Shown here in pieces: positions 1 to 7,704 of a stretch of DNA of 57,538 nt (position 1 is the first letter of the stretch; each line of letters begins with the position of its first letter). A program made the translations under genes and the position numbers. Location: assembly GCA_023428245.1 (NCBI GenBank), contig JAEYYX010000072.1:1-57538 (forward strand), read 5' to 3'. Under the pieces are notes generated by a model. The model ran no database searches. It saw only the letters and a list, made by a program, of their open reading frames with translations, and had not been told where the DNA came from. The DNA comes from Pseudomonadota bacterium. GTDB lineage: Bacteria; Myxococcota_A; Polyangia; Polyangiales; Polyangiaceae.

Positions 1-99
1 GCCGAGCAGCTGCTCGGTTTCAAATCGAGCGTCGATCTGGATGAAGGCCTGCGCCGCCTGGTGACGTGGTGGCGGGCAAACAAAGAGCACGTGGCATGA
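1..99 (+). CDS. C-terminal end of an NAD-dependent sugar epimerase/dehydratase
   Basis: The window opens inside a gene; 32 codons remain before TGA. The reading frame gives a tail with LLGF, a Leu-Asp-Glu-Gly-Leu-Arg stretch and Thr-Trp-Trp-Arg, the usual C-terminal helix of extended short-chain dehydrogenases such as UDP-glucose 4-epimerase and other nucleotide-sugar epimerases. The Rossmann domain lies outside the window, so the substrate cannot be told. Its stop overlaps the ATG of the DegT-like frame (ATGA, 96-99), which indicates translational coupling in a polysaccharide or glycan gene cluster. Confidence 0.6.
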   Translation, partial: AEQLLGFKSSVDLDEGLRRLVTWWRANKEHVA

Positions 100-386
100 T
101 CCCGCTGATGAAGCCGCTGATGGACGAACGTGAGGCGCAAGCCGCCTCGCGCGTGATCTTGAGCGGCTGGGTGACCCAAGGCCCCGAAGTGGCCGCGTTT
201 GAAAAAGAGTTCGCCGAATTTGTCGGCGTTCCGCACGCGACGGCGGTTTCCAACTGCACCACGTCGAACAGGCCTTCCAGGCGAGCCACCCCCGGGCGAA
301 GCTCCGTCGCCCGAGCGGCGCCTAAACCAACAAAAAGCTCGGGGCCCGCAGCAGTGGCCCCTGTCCAATCCGCGAAATTGCCGTAA
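96..386 (+). pseudogene. Truncated DegT/DnrJ/EryC1/StrS aminotransferase (N-terminal ~55 residues only)
   Basis: From ATG 96 the frame reads MIPLMKPLMDEREAQAA, then a SGWVTQGPEVAAFEKEF stretch and ends its homology at AVSNCTT. This is the standard start of PLP-dependent sugar aminotransferases, just before the alanine-leucine helix that should follow. After about position 262 the frame becomes Arg/Pro/Ser-rich with no family resemblance and stops at 386. The catalytic Lys and the PLP site (normally ~180 residues in; family length ~370 aa) are missing. Either a real deletion/fusion or an assembly join lies near 258-263. The upstream overlap with the epimerase gene shows it began as a normal operon member. 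Confidence 0.6.
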
Positions 387-396
387 GGTCTTCGAG

Positions 397-1194
397 GTGA
401 CGTTCCGCATCGAGCGCGGCCAAGGTGAGGCCACGCCTCTCATCGTCGAGATCCCTCACGCAGGGATCCATGTCGACGCCGAGAGCCTGGCCTTTTGCAT
501 CGCGCCCGGACGCGCCATCGGACAAGACGCCGATCTCTACGTCGACGAACTTTACCAAGACGCCACGTTCCATGGGGCAACGCGCATCGTCGCCGAGATG
601 TCCCGCTACGTCTGCGATCTGAATCGCCACGAGGCGGACTACGACGCGGACACCGGAGTCGGTGGCCGGAGCGACGCGAGCGCCTTCGGGGTGGTCTGGC
701 GGCGGACAACGGAAGGCTACCCGGCGCTTCGGGCTCCCTTGCCAAAGAGTGAACTCGAGCGCCGCCTCTCCCGCTTTTACCGCCCCTACCACAAGGCTCT
801 CCGCGAGCTCATCGAGGAGACGCGACAGCGCTTTGGCTATGCGCTCGTCCTCTGCGCCCACTCGATGCCCTCCCTCGGGCGAGGCGGCGAACCCCGAGCC
901 GACGTGGTCCCCGGGACCCGCGGCCGCACCAGCGCTTCCCCGACGGTCATCGCCTTAGTCGAGCGCGTTTGCGAGAACTTCGGGTACACCTGGGTGCACG
1001 ACCAACCCTACCGGGGCGGATTCTCGACCGAACATTACGGACGGCCCGCCGACGGGGTGCACGCGATTCAGGTCGAGCTGGCCCGTCGTCTCTACATGGA
1101 CGAGACAACGCTCGCGAAAAATAGCGGTTTCGAAGCTTGCAGGCGGTTCTGCTCGGAGCTCGTGCACAGCCTCGCGGCCTGCCCCGGGTCCTGA
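397..1194 (+). CDS. N-formylglutamate amidohydrolase family protein
   Basis: This is a 265-residue protein from GTG 397, chosen because homology begins at once (VTFRIERGQGEATPLIVEIP) and a TAAGG lies 7-12 nt upstream; the longer frame from 199 is low-complexity. The PHAG motif near residue 30, a Cys-Asp-Leu-Asn-Arg segment near 80 and a CAHSMPS...ADVV...GRTSA block are typical of the zinc-dependent N-formylglutamate deformylase (HutG-type) family. That enzyme releases formate from N-formyl-L-glutamate in histidine degradation. No hut genes are nearby, so the substrate could be another N-acyl amino acid. Cytoplasmic, no signal peptide. The fold assignment is secure and the substrate is inferred. 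Confidence 0.8.
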   Translation: MTFRIERGQGEATPLIVEIPHAGIHVDAESLAFCIAPGRAIGQDADLYVDELYQDATFHGATRIVAEMSRYVCDLNRHEADYDADTGVGGRSDASAFGVVWRRTTEGYPALRAPLPKSELERRLSRFYRPYHKALRELIEETRQRFGYALVLCAHSMPSLGRGGEPRADVVPGTRGRTSASPTVIALVERVCENFGYTWVHDQPYRGGFSTEHYGRPADGVHAIQVELARRLYMDETTLAKNSGFEACRRFCSELVHSLAACPGS

Positions 1195-1335
1195 GCCGAA
1201 CTTGCTGAGCTTTTCGGGCCGCAAAGAGCTCTCTCCCAGGCGAAAAGCAGCGTTTTTCATGCGTCGAAACGGCTCAAAGGGCCTCAGAAAAGGGCCTCAG
1301 AATCGAGGAGCTTGGCCCGTTTGCGCACTTTTTGT

Positions 1336-1364
1336 TTGAAGGTATCGAAGTCCTAGGCTAGGTT
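1336..1364 (+). promoter_or_regulatory. Candidate sigma-70-like promoter of rpmB (leaderless)
   Basis: TTGAAG (1336-1341) and TAGGTT (1359-1364) are separated by 17 nt. The -10 ends 10 nt before the ATG, so transcription would start about 3-4 nt before the start codon. No Shine-Dalgarno is present. Confidence 0.45.
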
Positions 1365-1374
1365 CCGCGCCCCC

Positions 1375-1602
1375 ATGGCCAAGAGTCAGATCACCGGCAA
1401 GCGCCAAATGAGCGCGCACCACGTCTCCCACTCCAACATCAAGACCAATCGTTGGCAGAAGGTCAACGTGCAGCGCAAGCGCCTCTACGTGAGCGAGCTC
1501 GGTCGCTACGTGACGGTCCAGGTCACGACGCGGGACATCCGCACGATCACCAAGATCGGCCTCCTCGCGTTCGCTAAGCAGCACGGCTACAAGGTCACCT
1601 GA
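1375..1602 (+). CDS. rpmB: 50S ribosomal protein bL28
   Basis: This 75-residue basic protein begins MAKSQITGKRQMSAHHVSHS and carries the L28 signature (Thr-Gly-Lys, then Val-Ser-His-Ser-Asn-Ile-Lys-Thr). It is a structural component of the large ribosomal subunit. It contains no Cys, so it is the zinc-free form. Length matches the family (70-80 aa). It is monocistronic here: a promoter sits directly upstream and a terminator-like hairpin follows. No ribosome-binding site precedes the ATG, which is consistent with the leaderless arrangement proposed above. L28 is often next to rpmG; no L33 gene is visible in this window. Confidence 0.95.
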   Translation: MAKSQITGKRQMSAHHVSHSNIKTNRWQKVNVQRKRLYVSELGRYVTVQVTTRDIRTITKIGLLAFAKQHGYKVT

Positions 1603-1638
1603 GACCAAGCCTCGCCGACTTCCCACCATCTACTCGCG

Positions 1639-1683
1639 AAAGGGCACTCGTCGCTTCGAAGCCGGAGCGGACCTGCCCTTTTT
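1639..1683 (+). terminator. Intrinsic terminator of rpmB
   Basis: AAAGGGCA (1639-1646) pairs with TGCCCTTT (1674-1681). An inner GTCGCT/AGC-GAC stem extends the hairpin, and a T-run and T-rich tract follow. It lies 37 nt after the rpmB stop. Confidence 0.65.
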
Positions 1684-1796
1684 CGTGTTTTGTGTGTTCA
1701 GTTTCCTGCTCCTAGAAATCGGAGCGGCACGCTCCCCGAGATTCGAAGGTGCAGTGGAGTGGAGGCGCCTCAGAAAATACGCCCACAGACGAAAAG

Positions 1797-2747
1797 TCAG
1801 GCCGTCGGAAGCCCGCGGTCGTCGAAGGCCGAGCTGAGTCGAACGGCGCGAGTCCTCCGATCCTGACTGAGCGCGATGCGCACATCGGCGGCCGGCCCTC
1901 GCGCAGCCACGCGATCCCAGCCCCCATCGTCTCCTTCTTCGAGGGTGAGCTCCATGGGCGTGTCGATCGGTGTGCCGGGTTTTTCTCTCGGAACGCCCCG
2001 GAGCACCGGACTCGCCAGGGCCGGCAACTCGACTTCAAACTCCCGCACGGGCACGCCGGGGCCTTCGAAGAAACAGAGAGCGGCCAAGAGGCCCGCTCCG
2101 TCGACGGCGACGATGGCGTGCCGACGGAGGCCTTCCGGGAGGATCAGCGAGCTCTCACTGACCGCCCACGGCAAGGTCGATAACGTTTCACTCACACGCG
2201 CAGGATGCTCCGGAGAGAAGCGCATCTCGAGGTCCGCTGCGCTCAGGTTGCCCCCGGCGGTCGGCCCCGCCGCAGCCAAGAAAGCGCGCTGGACCGCGGC
2301 CTGTTTCAGGCCCTGGCCTCCCGCTCCGAGCGTGAGCTCCATGAAGCGGGCGCGCTCGGCGGCGCCGCTGCGCTTGGCCGCTTGCATCCCGGGACGACCG
2401 CAGGCGAGGAGGCTCTTACCGCCGAGGTAGCTGAGCGCGACGGCGAGCGCGGCGAGCGACCCCGGGGCCGCAGCGTAGGCCTCCTTGGGCGGCCCCCCGG
2501 CCGTGAAACCGCGCGGACGCCGCCCGGCGACGCCCGGCTGGCGGGCGCGTCCGTCGAACGCCTTGGCACCGTGGCCGACTCCTCCGTAGAGTAGCCCGAC
2601 AGGACCGAGCAGTGGACTCGGAGAGAGCCCCGCCGCAAACAGAAAGCCTGTGATGACGGCGTGGACCGCCGAACCTCCCTCGGAGAGGGCTTCTTCGGCG
2701 GCGTCTTGTGCTTCGGAGTGCGTGGAGAGCGCAGCGCGTCGCTTCAA
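1797..2747 (-). CDS. Short gamma-glutamyltransferase-like protein lacking the catalytic Thr (probable pseudoenzyme)
   Basis: The 316-residue product has the N-terminal GGT pattern (HSEAQDAAEEALSEGGSAV at 10-28, a Gly-Leu-Leu-Tyr-Gly-Gly segment near 51-56, AAAPGSLAAL at 92-101, and AGGNLSAADLE at 164-174). True GGTs are ~530-580 aa and self-cleave at a Thr in a TTH-(aromatic)-S-VV motif. Here the equivalent segment near 208-216 reads RRHAIVAVDG, with Arg where Thr should be. Autoprocessing and glutathione hydrolysis are therefore unlikely. There is no clear signal peptide, although GGTs are normally periplasmic. It is the last gene of the acyltransferase-DUF72-GGT-like operon and its ATG overlaps the DUF72 stop. 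Function unknown. Confidence 0.6.
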   Translation of the reverse strand: MKRRAALSTHSEAQDAAEEALSEGGSAVHAVITGFLFAAGLSPSPLLGPVGLLYGGVGHGAKAFDGRARQPGVAGRRPRGFTAGGPPKEAYAAAPGSLAALAVALSYLGGKSLLACGRPGMQAAKRSGAAERARFMELTLGAGGQGLKQAAVQRAFLAAAGPTAGGNLSAADLEMRFSPEHPARVSETLSTLPWAVSESSLILPEGLRRHAIVAVDGAGLLAALCFFEGPGVPVREFEVELPALASPVLRGVPREKPGTPIDTPMELTLEEGDDGGWDRVAARGPAADVRIALSQDRRTRAVRLSSAFDDRGLPTA

Positions 2748-3457
2748 GCGTTCTCCTCCTCCTCGCCGTCGTCCTCATCTTCCGCGAACGACTCGAGATC
2801 GAGCTCTTCCCCCTCGTCTTCCTCGTCCGCCCACTCGAAAGCCGCTTCTTGGCTGCCGAGCGCCCCCGTCAGCTCCTTCTTGAAACGAAGCGCTCCGGAG
2901 CCTTCTACAATCACATAGGCCTCCTCATAGGAGGTCAGAGCTTCCGCTAACAGATCGATCCGATGCAGCGAGGGCCGCGCGGAGGTCCCGAGCGAGCGCA
3001 GGCGTGTATAAGCGTTCGATCCTTCGGGCGGCGTGGCCCGCGTCAGGTCGCGCACCAGGAGCACATTTGCCTCCTGGGCCCAGCGTTCTTCCTCTTCGGG
3101 CTCGAAGATGCCGTGGGGTTCCCAAGCGACGCGCGTCGTTTCAGAGCGGAGACGCTCGGAGAGCTCTGTGAGGCGCCTGAGATTCTCTTTGGTGGGCCCC
3201 GTGCGATGAGTCGTTGGCAAGACGATGAATGCCGCACGCTCAGCTGCTCGCGTCAGCCTCTCGAGATCATCCGCGGTCAGGGTCAGCGCCAAATCGGCGG
3301 CGACGCGCAGGGACACGATGAGGTCCGGGCGAGCCTCTTGGATGGTCCGGAGGACGCGACGCCTCGGGATCGAGCGGCCAGCCTGGATCTCGACGAACGA
3401 GAAGGGGAAGCGCTCGAGTTTTCCTCGGAGCTCAGGCACGCCCACGTGAAGTTTCAT
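2744..3457 (-). CDS. DUF72 (YecE-like) family protein with acidic tail
   Basis: This is a 237-residue protein from the ATG at 3457, chosen because MKLHVGVPELRGKLERFPFS starts the family homology and the ATG overlaps the TGA of the acyltransferase gene; a longer frame to 3550 is just the neighbour's shadow. DUF72 proteins are TIM-barrel-like and of unsettled function. The fragments FSFVEIQ, the HRTGPTKENLRRL segment and a WEPHGIF segment near residue 115 fit the fold. The last ~25 residues are almost all Glu/Asp, which is unusual for the family. It is coupled by overlaps to both neighbours, so it is probably made together with a lipid acyltransferase and a GGT-like protein. Confidence 0.65.
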   Translation of the reverse strand: MKLHVGVPELRGKLERFPFSFVEIQAGRSIPRRRVLRTIQEARPDLIVSLRVAADLALTLTADDLERLTRAAERAAFIVLPTTHRTGPTKENLRRLTELSERLRSETTRVAWEPHGIFEPEEEERWAQEANVLLVRDLTRATPPEGSNAYTRLRSLGTSARPSLHRIDLLAEALTSYEEAYVIVEGSGALRFKKELTGALGSQEAAFEWADEEDEGEELDLESFAEDEDDGEEEENA

Positions 3458-4386
3458 GGCGCCCCTTTTGCCAAATGGTTCTCGCCTGCGCCACGCCTTT
3501 CTCTCTCCTCGGAGCTTGTCTCCGCGGGTCGCCGAGCAAAGTTGTACCACTGGGTCGGAAAACGCTGGAGGTAACGCTCGAATCCACCCAGCACCAAGCC
3601 GGCATCTCGGACGAGGTCCTCGTCACTCGGACGGCGGGAGATCACGAGGGGCTCTCCGGCGACGACCTCATAACTGCCGTCCTCCCGGCGCGCGACGAAC
3701 ACTGCGGCAAGGGGAACTCCCGCGAGCCCCGCGAGGACGAAGGGACCCCGCGGCACGAGGAAATCACGCCCAAAGAGCTTGGCCTGGATCGCCGCTTGGC
3801 TCTCCGGGACCCGATCGATTTGAGCGGCCACGATGCCGCCCGCGGCCAGGTGCTCAAGGGCGGGCAGCGCATCGAGCGGGTGAGTCCCGAGTCGAAGCAC
3901 TCGCACCTGGAAGTCGCGACGGATCTCGTCCTGGAACGCGGCGGCGCGCTCATCTTCTTCGCGCCCCATGAGGAGCATGATTCGCGCACCCAGATCAGTA
4001 GAGATGAGTTGTGCCGCGCGATCGTAGGGTCCAGCGTGGGCGGTCACGAGCACAAGGCCCCGACCCGAGGAAAGAAGAGCCCGGAGCTCTTCGGCGCCGT
4101 GGACCTCGACGGGGCGAGCCGCTTGCTCCGCTTGCATCCCTGCGACGAGGGAGTGGGCGAAGGACCCAAAGGTCGCAAAGACCTCGACGAGCTCATGCCG
4201 AAATGACCTGCGCCCGAAGATCAGGCGCAGGTTCGCGAGCACCGCGCGCCGCGCCGAGCCCAATACGAGCGCCATGAACCAGCCGATCCACGTCGGAGCG
4301 TAGCGCACGAACCAGTCGGGCCCCTTTCGAACCCCGAACGCGGCGGCGCGCCGCCACAGCTCCGCCTTATGAAACTCCCGCTGCAT
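3454..4386 (-). CDS. Lysophospholipid acyltransferase family protein (LpxL/HtrB-like)
   Basis: The 310-residue protein has an N-terminal hydrophobic segment (about residues 31-43), then a HAGPYD motif (H117-D122) in the HxxxxD arrangement that forms the catalytic dyad of LpxL/HtrB acyltransferases. Downstream come a QIDR segment near 205 and an FLVPRGPFVLAGLAGVPLA stretch near 230-250, both family-typical. It probably transfers an acyl chain onto a lipid A precursor or another membrane lipid at the inner membrane. It is the first gene of an operon whose next two genes (DUF72, GGT-like) overlap by 4 nt each. The acceptor cannot be read from sequence. Confidence 0.75.
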   Translation of the reverse strand: MQREFHKAELWRRAAAFGVRKGPDWFVRYAPTWIGWFMALVLGSARRAVLANLRLIFGRRSFRHELVEVFATFGSFAHSLVAGMQAEQAARPVEVHGAEELRALLSSGRGLVLVTAHAGPYDRAAQLISTDLGARIMLLMGREEDERAAAFQDEIRRDFQVRVLRLGTHPLDALPALEHLAAGGIVAAQIDRVPESQAAIQAKLFGRDFLVPRGPFVLAGLAGVPLAAVFVARREDGSYEVVAGEPLVISRRPSDEDLVRDAGLVLGGFERYLQRFPTQWYNFARRPAETSSEERERRGAGENHLAKGAP

Positions 4387-4424
4387 CCCCGAACGAGCCT
4401 GCCAAACGAGCCTACCAAACGAGC

Positions 4425-5150
4425 CTAGCGGCGCTGAGCCTGCCTGAGCTCGGGCCGACGCGCCATCGTGCGGGCGCGGCTCTCTGACTTCCGCCAGGCA
4501 TCGACCTTAGCGTGGTCGCCGTTCTTCAGAACGTCAGGGACAAAAAGCCCCCGAAACTCCGCGGGCCGGGTGTACTGGGGATATTCTAGCCCGCCGTCGA
4601 GGGCTTCGCTGAAGGACTCTTCGCCGGTCGACTCGGGATTGCCGAGCACACCGGGCACGAAGCGAATGAGCGCTTCAATGGCCGCCATGGCCGCGATTTC
4701 GCCGCCCGTGAGGACGAAATCCCCGAGAGAAAGCTCCAGATCGACGAAGCTCCGCACCCTCTCATCGAACCCCTCATAGCGCCCACAGATGAAGATGAGC
4801 GAGGAGTGCGTGGAAAGCTTTTTGGCAATCCCCGTTTTGAGCACCTGCCCCTGGGGGGTGAGAAGGATACGATGGGCGCGCTCACCCCAGCGCGCTTCGA
4901 GACTCTCAATGGCCTGTACAACACAGTCCACCCGCATGACCATGCCGGAGCCTCCGCCATAGGGGGTGTCGTCGACACTTCGGTGTTTGCCGAGCCCGTG
5001 CTCCCGCAGGTTTTCGAGTTCGAGCTCGAGGAGCCCGGAGCTCCGAGCCCGCCCCACGAAACTCGTCTCGCTGAACGCGCCGAAAAGCTCCGGGAACAGC
5101 GTCACGATGCCCACCTTGACGCGACCGCCGGACCCGCTTGTCTCGCTCAC
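4425..5150 (-). CDS. trmD: tRNA (guanine-N1)-methyltransferase TrmD
   Basis: TrmD adds the m1G37 methyl group to tRNAs with a G at 36-37, preventing +1 frameshifts. The GTG start at 5150 overlaps the rimM TGA (GTGA), and homology starts ~10 residues later at VKVGIVTLFPELF. The deep-trefoil-knot SPOUT motifs are present: TPYGGGSGMVMR, a LLTPQGQ segment, ICGRYEGFDERV, LSLGDFVLTGGE and a PGVLGN segment. The length of 241 aa fits the family (~245-255). It ends the rpsP-khpA-rimM-trmD cluster. rplS, usually next, is absent; a lipid acyltransferase gene follows after 38 nt. Confidence 0.95.
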   Translation of the reverse strand: MSETSGSGGRVKVGIVTLFPELFGAFSETSFVGRARSSGLLELELENLREHGLGKHRSVDDTPYGGGSGMVMRVDCVVQAIESLEARWGERAHRILLTPQGQVLKTGIAKKLSTHSSLIFICGRYEGFDERVRSFVDLELSLGDFVLTGGEIAAMAAIEALIRFVPGVLGNPESTGEESFSEALDGGLEYPQYTRPAEFRGLFVPDVLKNGDHAKVDAWRKSESRARTMARRPELRQAQRR

Positions 5151-5704
5151 GAGACGAACCCCTCCGTGCTTGCGAGCACCACGCGCCCCTCGGCGACGCG
5201 CACGTCTTGGACCCAAACGGGCAAGACCGGCTGTTCGACCAGGGTACCATCGACGAGCTCGATGATCATCGTATCGACGGTCGGATCGCCCCGGACCCCG
5301 CTCACTCGGCCGATCTCCTCTGCTCCGAGGTAAACTCGGCAGCCGATGAGATCCATCAAGTAATACTCGCCTTCGGCGAGTGCCGGGAGCTCACTCCGGA
5401 GAGCAAACACCCGCCTTCCGGTCAGGACTTCCGCCTGCTCACGGCTCGCCACACCTTGGAACGTCAAGACCCAGCTCTTCGGACGCGCCTCTACGGAGGC
5501 GATTCGAAGCTCTTCTCGGCCTCCCCGCTCGGTCTCAATCAAGAGCCGCTTCAGCGTGTCGAAGGCATCGCTGTCAGGGTTGTGAAGACGCATGTGGAGG
5601 GCGCCCCGGACCCCATGAGGACGGCCGAGGACGCCTAGTTCCAATTCCGCGCCCGCCTCCGGGCCCCCCGGCACCTGGATCAGCGGGCTCGACGACGATT
5701 TCAT
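5147..5704 (-). CDS. rimM: Ribosome maturation factor RimM
   Basis: RimM assists assembly of the 30S head and binds S19. The 185-residue protein has the N-terminal barrel motif (LGVLGRPHGVRGALH) and the C-terminal PRC barrel with the GEYYLMDLIGCRVY stretch. An extra ~18-residue Ser/Pro/Gly-rich segment precedes the first strand. Its ATG shares one base with the khpA stop (TGATG, 5702-5706) and its stop overlaps the trmD GTG, so all three are translationally coupled. Confidence 0.92.
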   Translation of the reverse strand: MKSSSSPLIQVPGGPEAGAELELGVLGRPHGVRGALHMRLHNPDSDAFDTLKRLLIETERGGREELRIASVEARPKSWVLTFQGVASREQAEVLTGRRVFALRSELPALAEGEYYLMDLIGCRVYLGAEEIGRVSGVRGDPTVDTMIIELVDGTLVEQPVLPVWVQDVRVAEGRVVLASTEGFVS

Positions 5705-5943
5705 CAGCCGTCGATGATTTCGAGCTGAGCTCGGCAGCCTTGACGCGCTGCGGCCGCGTTCAGGAGCGCGCGGATGCTCTGAGCGGTGCGCCCATCCTTG
5801 CCGATGACCTTGCCCATGTCGCCCTTGGCGACGCGGAGTTCGACGAGCACACCGCGCTCGTCTTCAATCTCCGCGACCTCAACGCCATCGGGATCGTCCA
5901 CGAGCGCCTCGGCCACGGTGGCCACTAAGTCTTTGAGCGCCAT
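5704..5943 (-). CDS. khpA: KH-domain RNA-binding protein KhpA (YlqC family)
   Basis: This 79-residue protein is essentially one type-II KH domain with the GxxG-type loop in VAKGDMGKVIGKDGRTAQ, followed by a helix and an Ala-rich stretch. KhpA proteins bind RNA, often with KhpB, and in Gram-positives influence cell elongation and translation. The position between rpsP and rimM is the conserved location of ylqC in many bacteria. It is coupled by a one-base overlap to rimM. Confidence 0.9.
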   Translation of the reverse strand: MALKDLVATVAEALVDDPDGVEVAEIEDERGVLVELRVAKGDMGKVIGKDGRTAQSIRALLNAAAARQGCRAQLEIIDG

Positions 5944-5994
5944 GATTAGAGAGGACTCCTGATTGTCTGGTTTCGCCGCGCGAGGAAGGCGAAC

Positions 5995-6234
5995 TTACGC
6001 CTTCGACGCGATCTTCACGAGACGGTCGAGCGTCGGGGACGCCTCAGCGCCCAGGGATCGCCAGTAAGCGATGCGCTCGAGGTTCAGGGACAGGCCCTTC
6101 TCGGCGTTCGGATCAAAGGTCCCGAGACGCTCGATGAAACGGCCATCGCGAGGGTTGCGCTGATCGGTCACGACGACGCGGTAGAAGGGACGCTTTTTCG
6201 AGCCGTGACGGGAGAGACGAATGTGAACTGCCAT
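5995..6234 (-). CDS. rpsP: 30S ribosomal protein bS16
   Basis: This 79-residue protein begins MAVHIRLSRHGSKKRPFYRV, the canonical S16 start, and has RFIERLGTFDP in mid-protein. S16 is needed for early 30S assembly. It heads the rpsP-khpA-rimM-trmD cluster (51 nt gap to khpA). Its upstream region to 6422 is shared with the divergently transcribed NifU-like gene and contains a GATTC-TCA-GAATC short inverted repeat just before the start. Confidence 0.96.
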   Translation of the reverse strand: MAVHIRLSRHGSKKRPFYRVVVTDQRNPRDGRFIERLGTFDPNAEKGLSLNLERIAYWRSLGAEASPTLDRLVKIASKA

Positions 6235-6422
6235 GTTCGATGATTCTCAGAATCTTTGATCTGAATTCGATGGGTCGAAAGGGGAATTGAGCCGTTTCTC
6301 TCGACGATCGACCGAAAGGGCCCAAGCGGGGCGTGGCTCTTACCATCTTTCGCCCTGAACGCAAACGGCTTTCTACTCTCGCTTCTCAGACTCTGTCGAG
6401 CTAGGCTCTTTGAGTTTCTCCC

Positions 6423-6710
6423 GTGGCGAGCCCCGATTCCTCCCTCTTTTCGACCCTGCGCGACGTCCTGGCCCCGATCATCGAGGCCGACGGAGGCGAA
6501 CTCTATGTCTTCGGCCCCGGCGAGGGCACTTCTCCCCTTCGTTTGCACCTCGCTGGGCGCTTCGCTGGCTGCCCGGGGAACTCCCTGGTCTGCGAGCACA
6601 TCATCCGCCCGACCCTCGAACCCCTGCTCGGTGGGAGGACGGTCGAGGTCTCCTCAGGGCGGCTGGTTCCCCCTGGCGCCGAGCGCGTCCGTCCGGCGAC
6701 CGCTCAGTAA
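6423..6710 (+). CDS. NifU C-terminal-domain-like protein missing one cluster Cys
   Basis: This is a 95-residue protein from GTG 6423. The N-terminal part (LRDVLAPIIEADGGELYVF) is a good match to the start of the NifU/NfuA C-terminal scaffold domain, which normally binds a transferable [4Fe-4S] cluster through a CxxC in GxCxGCP. Here the same place reads GRFAGCP, so the first Cys is Phe and only the second remains; another Cys follows nine residues later (SLVCEH). Classical cluster assembly is therefore doubtful. It lies 30 nt upstream of map on the same strand, so the two may be cotranscribed. Start uncertain: no clear Shine-Dalgarno. Confidence 0.65.
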   Translation: MASPDSSLFSTLRDVLAPIIEADGGELYVFGPGEGTSPLRLHLAGRFAGCPGNSLVCEHIIRPTLEPLLGGRTVEVSSGRLVPPGAERVRPATAQ

Positions 6711-6740
6711 GTTCTTCCTGAATCGTATCCCGAAAAGGCC

Positions 6741-7556
6741 ATGCTCCGCTTCCGTAGTTCGACCATCGAAATCAAGACCCCCGCCGAGATCGAGGCGATG
6801 CGGGTCGTCGGTCGGATGGCCGCTGAGACCCTCGAACTCGTCGACGGCATCCTCCGCCCCGGGATCACCACCGAGGACATCAACACCTTCGTCCACGAGG
6901 ACACGATTCGACGGGGCGCCCTCCCGGCCCCCCTCAACTATAAGGGCTTCCCGAAGAGCGTCTGCACCTCGGTGAACCACGTCGTCTGCCACGGCATCCC
7001 GGGGCCCCTGACGCTCAAAGCCGGCGACATCATCAACGTCGATATCACCCATAAATACAAAGGGTTCCATGGTGATACTTCAGCCACTTTCTACATTGGC
7101 GAACCCTCCCCTGACGCGATCCGGGTGACCGAGGTCGCCCGTCGCTCCCTCGAACTCGGCATCGCCCAAGTCAAGCCCGGCGGCCGCATCGGGGACATCG
7201 GCGCCGCGATTCAGGAGTACGCCGAGGGCCTAGGGTGTTCGGTAGTTCGAGACTTCGTGGGGCACGGCATCGGCCGGGTCTTCCACTGCGAGCCCCAGGT
7301 GAGTCATGTAGGACAGTATGGGAGAGGCCCCCGCATGAAGCCGGGCATGATCTTCACCATCGAGCCCATGATCAACTTGGGTAGTTATGAGTGCGAGATT
7401 CTCGATGACGATTGGACCGCTGTCACGCGAGACGGCAGTCTTTCGGCTCAATTCGAACATACCATCCTCGTCACCGAGACCGGTCACGAAGTGCTCACTG
7501 CTCGTACGAAGCCGCTCCCCTCATCGGAGCGCTTCCCGAATTTCCCACAGATCTGA
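6741..7556 (+). CDS. map: Type I methionine aminopeptidase
   Basis: It removes the initiator Met from nascent proteins with a small second residue. The five metal ligands are visible: D101, D112, H175, E208 and E239, with H84 as the substrate-contacting His. The motifs VNHVVCHGIPG, the DITHKYKGFHGDTSATF segment, FVGHGIGR and FTIEPMI are all intact. Length 271 aa, near the type I norm plus a short tail. An AAAAGG lies just before the ATG. Its likely partner in the same transcript is the upstream NifU-like gene. Confidence 0.95.
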   Translation: MLRFRSSTIEIKTPAEIEAMRVVGRMAAETLELVDGILRPGITTEDINTFVHEDTIRRGALPAPLNYKGFPKSVCTSVNHVVCHGIPGPLTLKAGDIINVDITHKYKGFHGDTSATFYIGEPSPDAIRVTEVARRSLELGIAQVKPGGRIGDIGAAIQEYAEGLGCSVVRDFVGHGIGRVFHCEPQVSHVGQYGRGPRMKPGMIFTIEPMINLGSYECEILDDDWTAVTRDGSLSAQFEHTILVTETGHEVLTARTKPLPSSERFPNFPQI

Positions 7557-7704
7557 TAGAGCGCGGCCGGGGCCCAAAGGAGCAACCCTGCTCGCGCGTT
7601 AAGCCGTTTTTGGCTAGAAACAGCGCCTAACCCCTCCGAAAGGTGGTCCCAAAACCATCTCAGATGGCCGTCCGATCGCCGTGATGCTCCACGGGATAGT
7701 TGAC

